Positions 8,502 through 18,189 of a DNA stretch of 64,000 nt are shown in pieces. Position numbers and translations under genes: made by a program. Every line of letters begins with the position of its first letter. The stretch's first letter is position 1. The DNA comes from an uncultured Alphaproteobacteria bacterium. GTDB lineage: Bacteria; Pseudomonadota; Alphaproteobacteria; UBA6615. Where the stretch lies: contig CALSML010000006.1 of assembly GCA_943787445.1 (NCBI GenBank), positions 1-64,000 on the forward strand, written 5' to 3'. A model generated the notes under the pieces. It searched no databases. It was not told where the DNA came from and saw only the letters and a program-made list of their open reading frames with translations.

Positions 8502-8972
8502 ATGAAGACTTATTCCGCTAAACCCAGCGAGGTGGAAGCCAAATGGTGGATCATCGACGCTGAAGGTGTGGTTCTCGGACGGATGGCATCGGTGATCGCC
8601 ATGCGCCTCCGCGGCAAGCACAAGGCCATGTACACGCCCAATATTGATTGCGGCGACCATGTGATCGTGATCAACGCCGACAAGGTGCATCTGACCGGCA
8701 AGAAGCGTTCGGACAAGCTGTATCACTGGCACACCGGTTATCCGGGTGGCATTCGCAGCCGCACCGCCGCCAATTATCTGGATGGTCCGAAATCCGATAC
8801 GGTTGTGCGTAAGGCTGTCGAGCGCATGCTGCCGAAGACCAAGATGGGTCGCGAGCAGTATCGCAAGCTGAAGGTCTATGCCGGCAGCGAGCATCCGCAT
8901 GAAGCACAGCAGCCCGAGGTCCTGAACCTTGCGGCTATGAACGACAAAAACAAGAGGGGTGCTGCGGCATGA
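8502..8972 (+). CDS. rplM: 50S ribosomal protein L13
   Basis: 156-aa large-subunit ribosomal protein. The sequence begins [20 protein letters not shown], typical of alphaproteobacterial L13, and includes [41 protein letters not shown] and [12 protein letters not shown]. An in-frame GTG at 8490 would add four residues, but ATG 8502 matches the family start and has GAGAAGG upstream. The stop overlaps the rpsI start (ATGA), the usual coupled operon. Confidence 0.97.
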   Translation: MKTYSAKPSEVEAKWWIIDAEGVVLGRMASVIAMRLRGKHKAMYTPNIDCGDHVIVINADKVHLTGKKRSDKLYHWHTGYPGGIRSRTAANYLDGPKSDTVVRKAVERMLPKTKMGREQYRKLKVYAGSEHPHEAQQPEVLNLAAMNDKNKRGAAA

Positions 8973-9487
8973 CCGACGAAACCCAAGCCAACGATCAGGC
9001 ACCGGCCGAGGGCGGCACGATTGCCGCTGCCGCAGCGGCACTGGCAGATGTGGCCGGACAGGCCGCTGTTGAGGTTCAGGCCGAACCGAAAATCGACGAA
9101 CTGGGCCGCACCTATGCGACCGGCAAGCGTAAGGACGCGGTGGCCCGCGTCTGGATCAAGCCGGGCAATGGTCAGCTGACCGTCAATGGTCGTTCGGGCG
9201 AGACCTATTTCGCACGTCCGGTGCTTCGGATGGTGCTCTCGCAGCCTTTCCAGGTCACCGACCGGATCGGCCAGTACGACATTGTCTGCACGGTTGCAGG
9301 CGGCGGGCTTTCGGGCCAGGCCGGCGCGGTGCGCCACGGTATTTCCAAGGCGTTGATGCTGCGGGAACCGGAGCTTCGCGGCATCCTCAAGAAGGTCGGC
9401 ATGCTGACCCGTGACTCTCGCGTGGTTGAACGTAAGAAATACGGTCGCGCCAAGGCCCGACGCAGCTTCCAGTTCTCGAAGCGCTAA
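8969..9487 (+). CDS. rpsI: 30S ribosomal protein S9
   Basis: 172-aa small-subunit protein. The conserved domain begins near residue 45 ([17 protein letters not shown]) and ends with the required basic tail [16 protein letters not shown], which reaches the P-site tRNA in the ribosome. Residues 1-44 form an Ala/Glu-rich acidic extension that is common in alphaproteobacteria and absent from E. coli S9. Translationally coupled to rplM, and followed by a strong terminator. Confidence 0.97.
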   Translation: MTDETQANDQAPAEGGTIAAAAAALADVAGQAAVEVQAEPKIDELGRTYATGKRKDAVARVWIKPGNGQLTVNGRSGETYFARPVLRMVLSQPFQVTDRIGQYDIVCTVAGGGLSGQAGAVRHGISKALMLREPELRGILKKVGMLTRDSRVVERKKYGRAKARRSFQFSKR

Positions 9488-9515
9488 TCGTTCTCGATCC
9501 TGTTATCGAGTTTGG

Positions 9516-9543
9516 AAAGAGCGCGTCCGGGACGCGCTCTTTT
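9516..9543 (+). terminator. Rho-independent terminator of rplM-rpsI
   Basis: Perfect 12-bp stem AAAGAGCGCGTC/GACGCGCTCTTT with a CGG loop and trailing T residues, 29 nt after the rpsI stop. Confidence 0.92.
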
Positions 9544-9594
9544 CGTATCTGAACCTTGTCCGTAGCTGAACTATGAATGTAAACCGGTGATGTC

Positions 9595-10539
9595 ATGACA
9601 ACGAAGGTCTTCATCGATGGGGAGGCGGGAACCACCGGCCTCCAGATCCAGGAACGGCTCGCCCCGCGGGCCGATATCTCTCTCATCCAGCTGGGCGAGG
9701 ATGCCCGCAAGGATGCGTCCGCGCGACGGGATGCCCTGAACGCAGCCGATGTCGCGATCCTGTGTTTGCCTGATGATGCGGCGCGGGAATCGGTCGCCAT
9801 GATCGAGACGGACACCGCCGTGATTGATGCCTCGACGGCCCATCGGGCGGTGGATGGCTGGGCCTATGGCTTTCATGAATACGAGCCAGGTCATCGGGAC
9901 AGGATGCGTGGGTCCAAACGGATCAGCAATCCGGGCTGCTATGCGGTCACCTCGGTGGCCATGCTTCACCCGCTGGTTGCGGCCGGTCTGTTGCCGGGCG
10001 ACTACCCGGTCACCATCAATGCGGTATCGGGCTATTCGGGGGGCGGCAAGTCGCTGATCGCGGCCTTCGAGGACCCGGAGGCGGAGAACAGCACCGACAG
10101 CGTTGTCTACAGCTACGCCCTGTCCCTGCAGCACAAGCATCTGCCCGAGATCGCCCGCTGGTCCGGCCTGACCCATCCGCCGGTTTTTGTGCCCAGCGTG
10201 GGCCGCTACCGGCAGGGGATGCTGGTCCAGGTGCCGCTGGCGCTCTGGAACCTGCCGGGCACACCGAAGGCTGCTGATCTGCATGGCGCGCTGGCCGCAC
10301 ATTATGAGGGGGAACGCTTCGTGACCGTGGCGCCCTTCGAAACAACCGAGACGCTGGCCGCGCTGGACCCTGAAAGCCTGAACGGTACCAACGAACTCCG
10401 TCTTTATGTGCTGCACAATGAAGAAACCGATCAGGCCGTGCTTGCAGGCCTGATCGACAATCTGGGAAAAGGGGCGTCCGGACAGGCTGTCCAGACCCTG
10501 AATTTGCTGATGGGTGCCGATGAAGGCGTAGGCCTCTAA
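9595..10539 (+). CDS. argC: N-acetyl-gamma-glutamyl-phosphate reductase, type 2
   Basis: 314-aa NADPH-dependent enzyme of arginine synthesis that reduces N-acetylglutamyl phosphate to the semialdehyde. Type 2 ArgC is recognised by the short N-terminal Rossmann segment KVFIDGEAGTTGLQIQERL, the catalytic cysteine in SNPGCYAVTSVAML (about residue 117), and GYSGGGKSLI. The length matches type 2 rather than the roughly 350 residues of type 1. It follows rpsI after a terminator, as in many alphaproteobacteria. The neighbouring carbonic anhydrase gene starts 24 nt after the stop. Confidence 0.94.
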   Translation: MTTKVFIDGEAGTTGLQIQERLAPRADISLIQLGEDARKDASARRDALNAADVAILCLPDDAARESVAMIETDTAVIDASTAHRAVDGWAYGFHEYEPGHRDRMRGSKRISNPGCYAVTSVAMLHPLVAAGLLPGDYPVTINAVSGYSGGGKSLIAAFEDPEAENSTDSVVYSYALSLQHKHLPEIARWSGLTHPPVFVPSVGRYRQGMLVQVPLALWNLPGTPKAADLHGALAAHYEGERFVTVAPFETTETLAALDPESLNGTNELRLYVLHNEETDQAVLAGLIDNLGKGASGQAVQTLNLLMGADEGVGL

Positions 10540-10563
10540 GCGCAACGAAGAAGGAACGTCATC

Positions 10564-11118
10564 ATGTCGAATGCCATCAAATCCTATCTCGGGATCACGC
10601 CAACCATCGCCGATGATGTGTTCATCGCCGACACGGCCGCGGTCATTGGCGATGTGCATATCGGTGCCGGGTCGAGCGTCTGGTACAACTGCGTCATCCG
10701 CGGCGATGGCGGCAGTCACATCCGTATCGGTGAGCGGACCAACATTCAGGACGGGACGATCGTCCATGTGAATGGCCCGCGTGAGGATGGCACCGAACAC
10801 ATGCCGACCTATATCGGCAGCGACATCACCATCGGTCACAATGCGCTGATCCATGCCTGCACGCTCGAAGATGGCTGCTTCGTGGGCATGAGTTCCACCG
10901 TGCTCGACGGTGCCGTGGTCCAGACCGGTGCGATGGTGGCCGCAGGCGCGGTGGTGTCGCCGGGCAAGGTGGTCAAGAGCGGCGAGCTCTGGGCGGGTAT
11001 TCCCGCCAAGCCCCTGCGCGAATTGCGCGAATCCGAACTCGCCTTCTGGCCGCAATCGGTGAAGATCTATTGCGGTCTCGCCCAGGATCATATCAAGTCC
11101 GGCAACGACGCGAAGTAG
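10564..11118 (+). CDS. Gamma-carbonic anhydrase family protein
   Basis: 184-aa left-handed beta-helix protein of the gamma-carbonic anhydrase/YrdA family. It shows hexapeptide repeats, the VWYNCVIRGDGG turn, RTNIQDGTIVHVN (first metal histidine) and IGHNALIHACTLEDGCFVGM (two more histidines), so the three-histidine metal site is intact. These proteins form trimers in the cytosol; activity varies and is often undetected. Its stop TAG overlaps the GTG start of the next small gene. Confidence 0.9.
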   Translation: MSNAIKSYLGITPTIADDVFIADTAAVIGDVHIGAGSSVWYNCVIRGDGGSHIRIGERTNIQDGTIVHVNGPREDGTEHMPTYIGSDITIGHNALIHACTLEDGCFVGMSSTVLDGAVVQTGAMVAAGAVVSPGKVVKSGELWAGIPAKPLRELRESELAFWPQSVKIYCGLAQDHIKSGNDAK

Positions 11119-11542
11119 TGCGCGCGCCGCACAAGAACGCGCGATCTCTTCTGGGGTTTCGCCGGCGTGTTCCCCGACGCCCGCTGATCGTGACGGCTAT
11201 CCTGGCGGTTGTGCTGGGATTTCTGGCCTTCAGTGAAGCTCATGATCTGTCGCCGGACGCAGCGCGCCAGAAGGCGGTGGATCACCTTCATGGGTGTGTG
11301 GCACCGGGGTTGTGCTGTCGGAAGTTCGGGTGCGCGAAGCCCGCGACGAGGACGGCCGGTTTGATCGCTACGATGTCACGGCGGTCGTGACGCGCGCGCC
11401 CGGAGATGTGCTGAGCGTCCGGGTCTCGGTCTGGCCCGACATCACGGTGGGGCCGCGGATCCCGACCGGCGGTGGCGACCACGTCGCGCTGCTGGAGTTC
11501 AACGACAATGTGGAACTGCGCGAGGCTGCGACCGGCTGCTAG
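11118..11542 (+). CDS. Small membrane-anchored or secreted protein, unknown (frameshifted)
   Basis: Starts at GTG 11118, overlapping the previous stop. A basic N-terminus is followed by one hydrophobic segment (LIVTAILAVVLGFLAF), a signal anchor or signal peptide. The frame is lost at about 11292; restoring one base in the G run joins DHLHG to VCGTGVVLSEVRVREARDED and a beta-rich tail ending [12 protein letters not shown] do not recognise the family. The stop shares the four bases CTAG with the convergent phaC stop. Confidence 0.5.
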
Positions 11543-13360
11543 TCGGCGGGAGTCTCGGCCCCGATCCGCAGCGCGGCATAGCTGCCCGGCGCGGCCTCGA
11601 TGACCTTCAGCTTGCCGTCACCCGGCGTGCGCGCGGCCACCTGACCGCCGGCATTCTTCTTGAGCCATTTGCGCCATTCCGGCCACCAAGACCCTTCGTG
11701 CTGGGTGGCGGACTCGAGCCATTCATCGGCGGTGGTCGGGTTTTTCGTGTTGGTCCAGTAGCCGTATTTGTCCGCGGCGGCGGGTTGACGACACCGGCGA
11801 TGTGGCCGGACCCGGCCAGACAGAATCTGACGTCGCCGGATAGATCTGGGTCGCGGCGTAGGTCGATTTCCACGGCGCGATGTGATCTTCCTTGGTCGAC
11901 AGGATGAAGGTCGGCAGATCGACCTTCGTCAGATCGATGGGCACGCCGGCCAGCTCGATCCCGCCCGGCTCGATCAGCTTGTTTTCCTGATACATGTTGC
12001 GCAGATAGAAGCGATGCATCTCGGCGGGCATGCGCGTCGAATCCGAATTCCAGTACAGCAGGTCGAAGGGGAAGGGGTCCTTGCCGAGCAGGTAGTTGTT
12101 GACCACGAAGGACCAGATCAGGTCGTTGGCGCGCAGCATGTTGAAGGTGGTCGCCATGCGACGAGCCTTCGAGATAGCCATCCGCGTTCATCCGGTCTTC
12201 GAGGGAATCGAGCTGCTCTTCGTCGATGAAGACGCCGAGCTCGCCGGGCTCCTGAAGTCGACCATGGCGGTGAAGAAGGTCGCCGGATTTGAACGGGTGT
12301 CCTTCTTTTCGGCCATATAGGCCAGCGTGCTGCGCCGAGCAGGGTGCCGCCCAGGCAATAGCCGATGAGGTTGGCCTCTTCTCGACCGGTCGCCTTTTCG
12401 ATGGCATCGAGCGCATCGAGCGGACCTTCGAGCATGTAGTCCTCGAAGGATTTGGCGCCAGGTCCTTGTCGGGGTTGACCCAGGAGATCACGAAGACCGT
12501 CAGGCCCTGATCCGTGCACCATTTGATGAAGGAGTTCTTCGGCTGCAGATCGAGGATGTAATACTTGTTGATCCACGGCGGCACGATCAGCAGGGGGCGC
12601 TTGTCGACCTTCTCGGTGGTCGGCTCGAACTGGATGAGCTGCATCAGATCGTTCTGGATAGACGACCTTGCCCGGGGTGGTCGCGACGTTCTCGCCAAGG
12701 GTGAAGGCGCTCTTCGTCGACCTGACTGATGCGCAGCTGGCCGTCGCCGCGCTCCATGTCGTCGAGAACAGGTTTTCGAGGCCTTTGACGAGGTTTTCGC
12801 CCTCGGACTCAACCGTGGCGCGAATGACTTCGGGATTGGTCATCATGAAGTTGGTCGGCGCCAGCGCATCGACGAACTGACGGGTGTAGAAATCCACCTT
12901 CTTGGCGGTCTTGTCGTCGAGGCCGTCGACCTCCTGCGACGGTGTTTGTCAGCCAGCGGGACGACAGCAGATAGGATTGCTTGATGTAGTCAAAGACGAT
13001 GCTCTCATCCCACTCGGAATCCCGGAAACGCCGGTCATCGGCTGCCGGGGCAGCGCTGGCGTCGACCTCGACCCCCATCATCTTCTGGGTGGTGCTCTGC
13101 CACAGGCCCATATAGTCCTGCCAGAGTTGCATCTGCGCCTGCATCATCTGCGCCGGATTGGCCATCATCTGCTGGGTGAGCTCGATGAACGCCTGTCCCA
13201 CATTCATGGGATCGGCCATCCCCATGGTGCCGGACTGGTTCGACATGAAGCTGGTTACGAGGGCCTGACTGCGCTCGGCAATCTGCGCCATGGAGGCAGC
13301 CATATCTTCGGGGCTGGGAATCTGTTTATCGGCATTGTCTGCATTTTGTTGATCCGACAT
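11539..13360 (-). CDS. phaC: Class I poly(3-hydroxyalkanoate) synthase (frameshifted)
   Basis: Polymerises (R)-3-hydroxyacyl-CoA into PHA granules. The N-terminal helical part contains [16 protein letters not shown] and [13 protein letters not shown]. The alpha/beta-hydrolase part shows [18 protein letters not shown], the lipase-like box with catalytic cysteine [31 protein letters not shown] and the histidine in TKEDHIAPW. The total span is about 607 codons, the normal length for class I, with ATG 13360 behind AGAGGA. At least five frame changes occur (about 12940, 12800, 12670, 12460-12180, 11790). Together these look like consensus errors, since all catalytic segments survive. Confidence 0.9.
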
Positions 13361-13530
13361 TCGATAATCCTCTATAACTGCTTAGCTTTTTTTCGAATCG
13401 CGCCAGATTGGACGTGTTTGTTCGTTGAAATAATGTGTGTGGAATCAACCGTATGTTGCACTGCACACAAGATCAAGCGAATAGACCGGACGGTCACGAT
13501 TCGTGTAACGCGACGAGGGGTGGACTGAAT
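13361..13530. promoter_or_regulatory. Divergent promoter region of phaC and the OmpA lipoprotein
   Basis: 170-nt spacer between two divergent genes, relatively A/T-rich near both ends. It contains TTGCACTGCACA at 13454-13465, a TGC/GCA-rich motif of the kind reported for the PHA regulator PhaR in some alphaproteobacteria. No regulator gene is in the window, so the assignment is tentative. Confidence 0.35.
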
Positions 13531-14490
13531 ATGAACAATAGTCCTTTCAAGATTTCAAGCCGGGTCCTCCCGGTGGTTGCCATTCTAGCGCTGAGCGGTT
13601 GCTCGGATCTGGACGTGTTCGGTCTGTTTGAGGACGACACACCTGCAGCGCGCAGCGCTTCGGAGCAGGGCCTGCGCGATCGCGCGAGCACCGAGCAGGC
13701 CGCCGCAGAAGGGTCGGGCACGCCGTCCCTGACATCTGTCCCGAGCCGACCCGCTGGTGGATCAACGGCGGTCCGTGACCGGGTCGTCGAAGGACTGATC
13801 TCCGATCGCGACAATGCGCGCTATTCCGACGAGGCCATTCGCCTGCAGGGCAGCACCCGTCCCACGGCGACGCCTCAGGCCGCTGCCGCGCCGGCTCCCG
13901 CGCCCGCACCCGCGCCGGTTGCGCCCTCGACGACACCGGCACCGGCCCCGGCCTCTGTGGCCCCGCAGATTGCAGTCACCCCGCCGCCGGCGCCTGTGGC
14001 ACCGGCCCCGCAGGTGGCCGCTGCACGTCCGGCACCCGCACCTACGCCTGCACCCGCACAGTCACAATCCGTGGTTGTCGATATGAGCGCACTTGGTGGC
14101 GCGTGGATATACCCCGGTTTCAGCCGCAGATTAGCCGGAAGCTCAGGTGGCCACCATCCAGTTCGGTCACAGTTCGTCTCGTCTTGATGCACGGGACCGG
14201 CAGTTGATCGCCACGGTGGCCTCCGCCTATCGCCAGAACGAGAGAAATATCCTCGTCGTCGGTCATGCCAGCGCACGCACCCAGCAACTGCCCAATTCCA
14301 AACATGAAGTCGCCAATTTCAAGGTGTCATTTGCACGGGCCAATTCTGTTGCGCAGGCGCTCATCCGCGCCGGTGTGGCATCGGAAAGCGTCACCGTGGA
14401 AGCGGTCGCCGATGTCAGCCGGTTTATTCCGAAGCGATGCCCTCTGGCGAAGCCGGCAATCGCCGCGCAGAGATTTACTTCCTCCGCTAG
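13531..14490 (+). CDS. OmpA-family outer-membrane lipoprotein with Pro/Ala-rich linker (frameshifted)
   Basis: The signal peptide ends in the lipobox LSGC (cysteine about residue 24), so it is lipidated. A long linker of repeated APAPAP units (about residues 110-185) follows. The C-terminal OmpA-like peptidoglycan-binding domain is FGHSSSRLDARDRQLIATVA, then ILVVGHAS and FARANSVAQALIRAGV. Frame changes at about 14110-14150 and 14420 interrupt it; the final frame reads PSGEAGNRRAEIYFLR then TAG at 14488, a typical ending. It probably tethers the outer membrane to peptidoglycan. The PA repeat makes it prone to assembly error. Confidence 0.75.
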
Positions 14491-14600
14491 GAGGCGAAAA
14501 ACTCTCGCTCACGCGCTCTTGTAACGGTAAAAGATCGCCCGGCGGCGTTGTGCGCGCCGTGACGCTATTGTGTCTCCATCAACCAAATCGGACAGGTCCC

Positions 14601-15833
14601 ATGAATACCGAGTTCCACCGCATCAGGCGGTTGCCGCCCTACGTTTTCGCCGAAGTGAATGCGATGAAGGCGGCGGCGCGTGCGGCAGGTGCGGACATCA
14701 TCGATTTCGGTATGGGCAATCCCGACCTTCCGACGCCGCCCCATATTGTCGAAAAGCTGGTGGAAACGGTGCAGGACCCGCGCACCCATCGTTATTCGAA
14801 CTCGCGCGGCATTCCCGGTCTGCGCAAGGCGCTGGCGGGCTACTACCAGAAGCGTTTTGGCGTCACCCTTGATCCCGAGACCGAGGCCATTGTGACCATC
14901 GGGTCCAAGGAAGGTCTGGCCAATCTGGCGCAGGCGATCACCGGCCCCGGGGACATGATCCTGGTGCCCAATCCGTCCTATCCGATCCATCAGTTCGGTT
15001 TCATCATTGCCGACGGCACGGTTCGTTATCTGCCGGTCGAGCCCGATGATGAGTTTCTCGACGCTCTGGAACGCGCGGTGCTGCATTCCCAGCCCAAGCC
15101 CGTCGCGCTGGTTCTGTGTTACCCGTCGAACCCGACGGCGCTGACCGCCGATCTGGAGTTCTATGCCAAGGTCGTGGATTTCTGCCGCGCGCAGGACATC
15201 ATCATCCTGTCCGATCTGGCCTATTCGGAGATCTATTTTGATGGCGTGCCGCCGCCCTCGATCCTGCAAATCCCGGCGCCAAGGATGTGGCTGTCGAATT
15301 CACCTCGCTCAGCAAGACCTATTCCATGCCCGGCTGGCGCATTGGCTTCGCGGCCGGCAATCCCCGGCTGATCGGCGCCCTGGCCCGGGTGAAGAGCTAT
15401 CTCGATTACGGTGCGTTCACCCCGATCCAGGTGGCTGCGGCCGCCGCCCTGAACGGTCCGCAGGATTGTGTCGAGGAAACCCGCGCGATCTATCAGGAGC
15501 GCCGCGACGTGCTGGTGGATGGTCTGATGCGCGCCGGATGGGACGTGCCGGTGCCGAGCTGCGAGCATGTATATCTGGGCGCCGATCCCCGAGCCGTTCA
15601 CCGCGCTGGGCAGCGTGGCCTTTTCCAAGCTGCTGCTCAAACATGCCCATGTGGCGGTGTCGCCGGGCTTCGGCTTTGGTGAGAATGGTGACGGCCATGT
15701 GCGCATCGCACTGGTCGAGAACACCCAGCGTATTCGCCAGGCCACACGAAGTATCAAACAGCTGCTTTCGGATCCGGACAAGGCCCTTGCCGATGCCGCC
15801 GATGCAGCGCAAATGTCCGTTGCGGCGAAATAG
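14601..15833 (+). CDS. Class I/II PLP-dependent aminotransferase, AlaC/DapL-like (frameshifted)
   Basis: About 410 codons. Family marks: [57 protein letters not shown], the PLP lysine in [15 protein letters not shown] and the late [23 protein letters not shown]. This clade is commonly annotated as LL-diaminopimelate or alanine aminotransferase; the substrate cannot be settled by eye. Two frame changes lie at about 15274 (one G missing) and 15560 (one extra T). It is followed 10 nt later by homoserine dehydrogenase, a frequent alphaproteobacterial pair that supports a role in aspartate-family amino acids. Confidence 0.85.
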
Positions 15834-15843
15834 GGAAGATTTC

Positions 15844-17144
15844 ATGGCTGACGTTCTCTCGCGTGGCAATTGCCGGTCTGGGTACAGTGGGCGCCGGAAC
15901 GGTTGACGTGCTGCCAGCAGCATGCTGATCTGATCGCCCGCCGTGCGTGGGCGTGCCATTCAGGTCGTGGCGGTATCCGCACGCACACGCGCCAAGGATC
16001 GTGGTGTCTCACTGGACGGCTTCGAGTGGTATGACGATCCCGGTTGCCATGGCCCGCGAGGCCGATGTGGACGTGGTGGTCGAGCTGATCGGTGGCGAGG
16101 ACGGCCCCGCCAAGGCGGTTTGCGAGGCGGCGATCGCCGGCGGCAGACATGTGGTGACGGCCAACAAGGCCTCTGCTTGCCGTGCACGGCAATGAACTGG
16201 CCGCAGCTGCGGAAGGGGCAGGGGTTTCCCTGAACTATGAAGCCGCGATTGCCGGAGGCATTCCCATCGTCAAGGCGTTGCGCGAGGGGCTGGCCGGCAA
16301 CGAGATCACCCATGTCTATGGAATTCTCAACGGCACCTGCAATTACATCCTGACCGAGATGCGCGAGAAGCGCCTGTCCTTTGAGACGGTGCTCGAGGAT
16401 GCCCAGAAGCTGGGCTATGCCGAAGCCGAGCCGAGCGTCGATGTGGACGGGTTCGATGCCGCCCACAAGCTGGCGCTGCTGGCGAGCCTGGCCTTTGGCA
16501 CCCAGGTCAGTTTCGACGATGTCTATACCGAGGGCATCCGCCACGTTTCGCTGCAGGACATCGATTATGCGGAAGAGTTTGGCTATCGCATCAAGCTGCT
16601 CGGCAGCGCGCGGATGACCGAGCACGGCCTCGAGCAGCGCGTCTACCCCTGCATGGTCGCGAAGAACGCGCCGATTGCCCATGTGGAGAGCGCCTACAAT
16701 GCTGTGGTCGCCCGTGGCGATTTCGTCGATGACACCATGTATCAGGGGCGCGGGGCCGGTGCGGGACCGACCGCATCGGCCGTTGTGGCCGATATCATTG
16801 ATATCGCGCGCGGGTTTGCGACGACCACCTTCGGCGTGCCGGTGAGCGAGTTGCGCGCGGCTGAAGCCGCGCCGATCGAGCGGCATCGCGGGTCCTATTA
16901 CGTGCGCCTGATGGTCGACGATCAGCCGGGCGTCATTGCCGACATTTCCGCGGCATTCCGGGATGAATCCTGTCTCATCGGCTCCATGCTCCAGCGGGCG
17001 CGCTCCCAGACCGAAGCGGTGCCGATCGTGCTGAACACCCATGCCTGCGAGGAAGCCGCCATGCGGCGCACATTGAATCGCATAGAGGCATTGGATTCCG
17101 TCGTCGAAGCGCCGACAATGATACGAATCGAATCGCTGGTGTAA
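15844..17144 (+). CDS. hom: Homoserine dehydrogenase (frameshifted near the 5' end)
   Basis: Reduces aspartate semialdehyde to homoserine for threonine and methionine synthesis. The Rossmann region (GLGTVGAGT), the catalytic block VELIGG, TANKA and the domain YGILNGTCNYILTEM are all recognisable. The C-terminal ACT domain, GSYYVRLMVDDQPGVI, is expected to sense threonine. The last 960 nt are open, but the first 350 nt change frame at least four times (about 15858, 15913, 16042, 16171). Each can be restored by removing one base. As an essential gene it is almost certainly intact in the organism. Confidence 0.93.
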
Positions 17145-17167
17145 TTCCGGTCGGAAACCTACCGGAA
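17145..17167 (+). other. Small hairpin between hom and glpX
   Basis: TTCCGGT and ACCGGAA form a 7-bp stem with a 9-nt loop immediately after the hom stop. There is no T tract, so it is more likely an RNA-processing or stability element than a terminator. Confidence 0.4.
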
Positions 17168-17197
17168 CACCTATACAAAGACTGAAAAGGGAAACGC

Positions 17198-18182
17198 ATG
17201 ACCAGCCAGAATGAGGCGGTGATGGACCGCAATATGGCCATTGAAGCAGTTCGGGTGACCGAAGCCGGCGCGATCGCAGCCGCCAAGTGGGTTGGTCGCG
17301 GTGACGAAAAGCAGGCCGATGCAGCGGCTGTCGACGCCATGCGCACGGCGCTCAATCGTCTGCATATCGACGGCACCGTCGTGATTGGCGAAGGCGAGCG
17401 CGATGAAGCGCCGATGCTCTATATCGGGGAAAAGGTCGGGGCCGGGGGGCCGAAGATCGATATCGCGCTGGATCCGCTCGAGGGTACGACCCTGACGGCC
17501 AAGGCCAATGCGAATGCCATGGCCGTGCTGGCGCTGGCGCCGGATGGTGACTTCCTCAATGCGCCCGACACCTACATGGAGAAGATCGCCATTGGTGGGG
17601 GCTACAGGGACGGCCTGATCGATATCACGGCCACGCCGCAGGAAAACCTGAACGCGCTGGCCAAGGAAAAGGGCGTGGATGTTTCGCATCTGACGGTCTG
17701 CATTCTGGACCGGCCGCGCCATGAGGGCCTGATCGCTGCCGTTCGCGACGCGGGTGCCCGTATCTTCCTGATTGCCGATGGTGACATCTTTCGGTGTCAT
17801 GGCCACATCCGATCCTGACAGCGGCATCGATATGTATCTTGGAAGCGGCGGCGCACCTGAAGGTGTGCTCGCGGCGGCGGCGCTGCAGAGCATTGGCGGT
17901 CAGATGCAGGGACAATTGCTGTTCCGCAATGATGACGAGATCGGCCGGGCCCGCAAGCTGGGCATCGAAGACCTGGATCGCATTTACGGCCTGGATGATC
18001 TGGCGTCGGGTGATGTGATCTTCTGCGCCACCGGTGTGACCGATGGGGCGATGCTGCAGGGCGTGCGTCGCAGCCCGGGCGTGCTGGAGACCCACTCCAT
18101 CGTGATGCGGTCGATCACCGGGACGGTTCGCGAAGTGATCACCAAGCACAATTCCGAGCGCAAGACGGTCTTCGACGACTGA
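17198..18182 (+). CDS. glpX: Class II fructose-1,6-bisphosphatase (one frameshift)
   Basis: Gluconeogenic FBPase of the GlpX type. It shows VTEAGAIAAAKWVGRGDEK, IGEGERDEAPML and DPLEGTT (metal and phosphate site, about residues 92-98), then GSGGAPEGVLAAAAL in the second half. A single extra T near 17789 (GACATCTTTCGG) splits the frame; removing it gives GDIFGVMATSDP. The length, about 327 residues, is normal. It lies between hom and recJ, a conserved arrangement in alphaproteobacteria. Confidence 0.93.
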
Positions 18183-18189
18183 TCTCACA

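Noticed and set aside
9571-11091. Long minus-strand open frame opposite argC and the carbonic anhydrase
   Set aside because: It mirrors two well-supported plus-strand genes, has no family resemblance and is a typical antisense open frame of GC-rich DNA.
15844-18182. hom and glpX as true pseudogenes
   Set aside because: Essential or core enzymes with every motif intact and single-base breaks; the pattern matches sequencing error elsewhere in the window.
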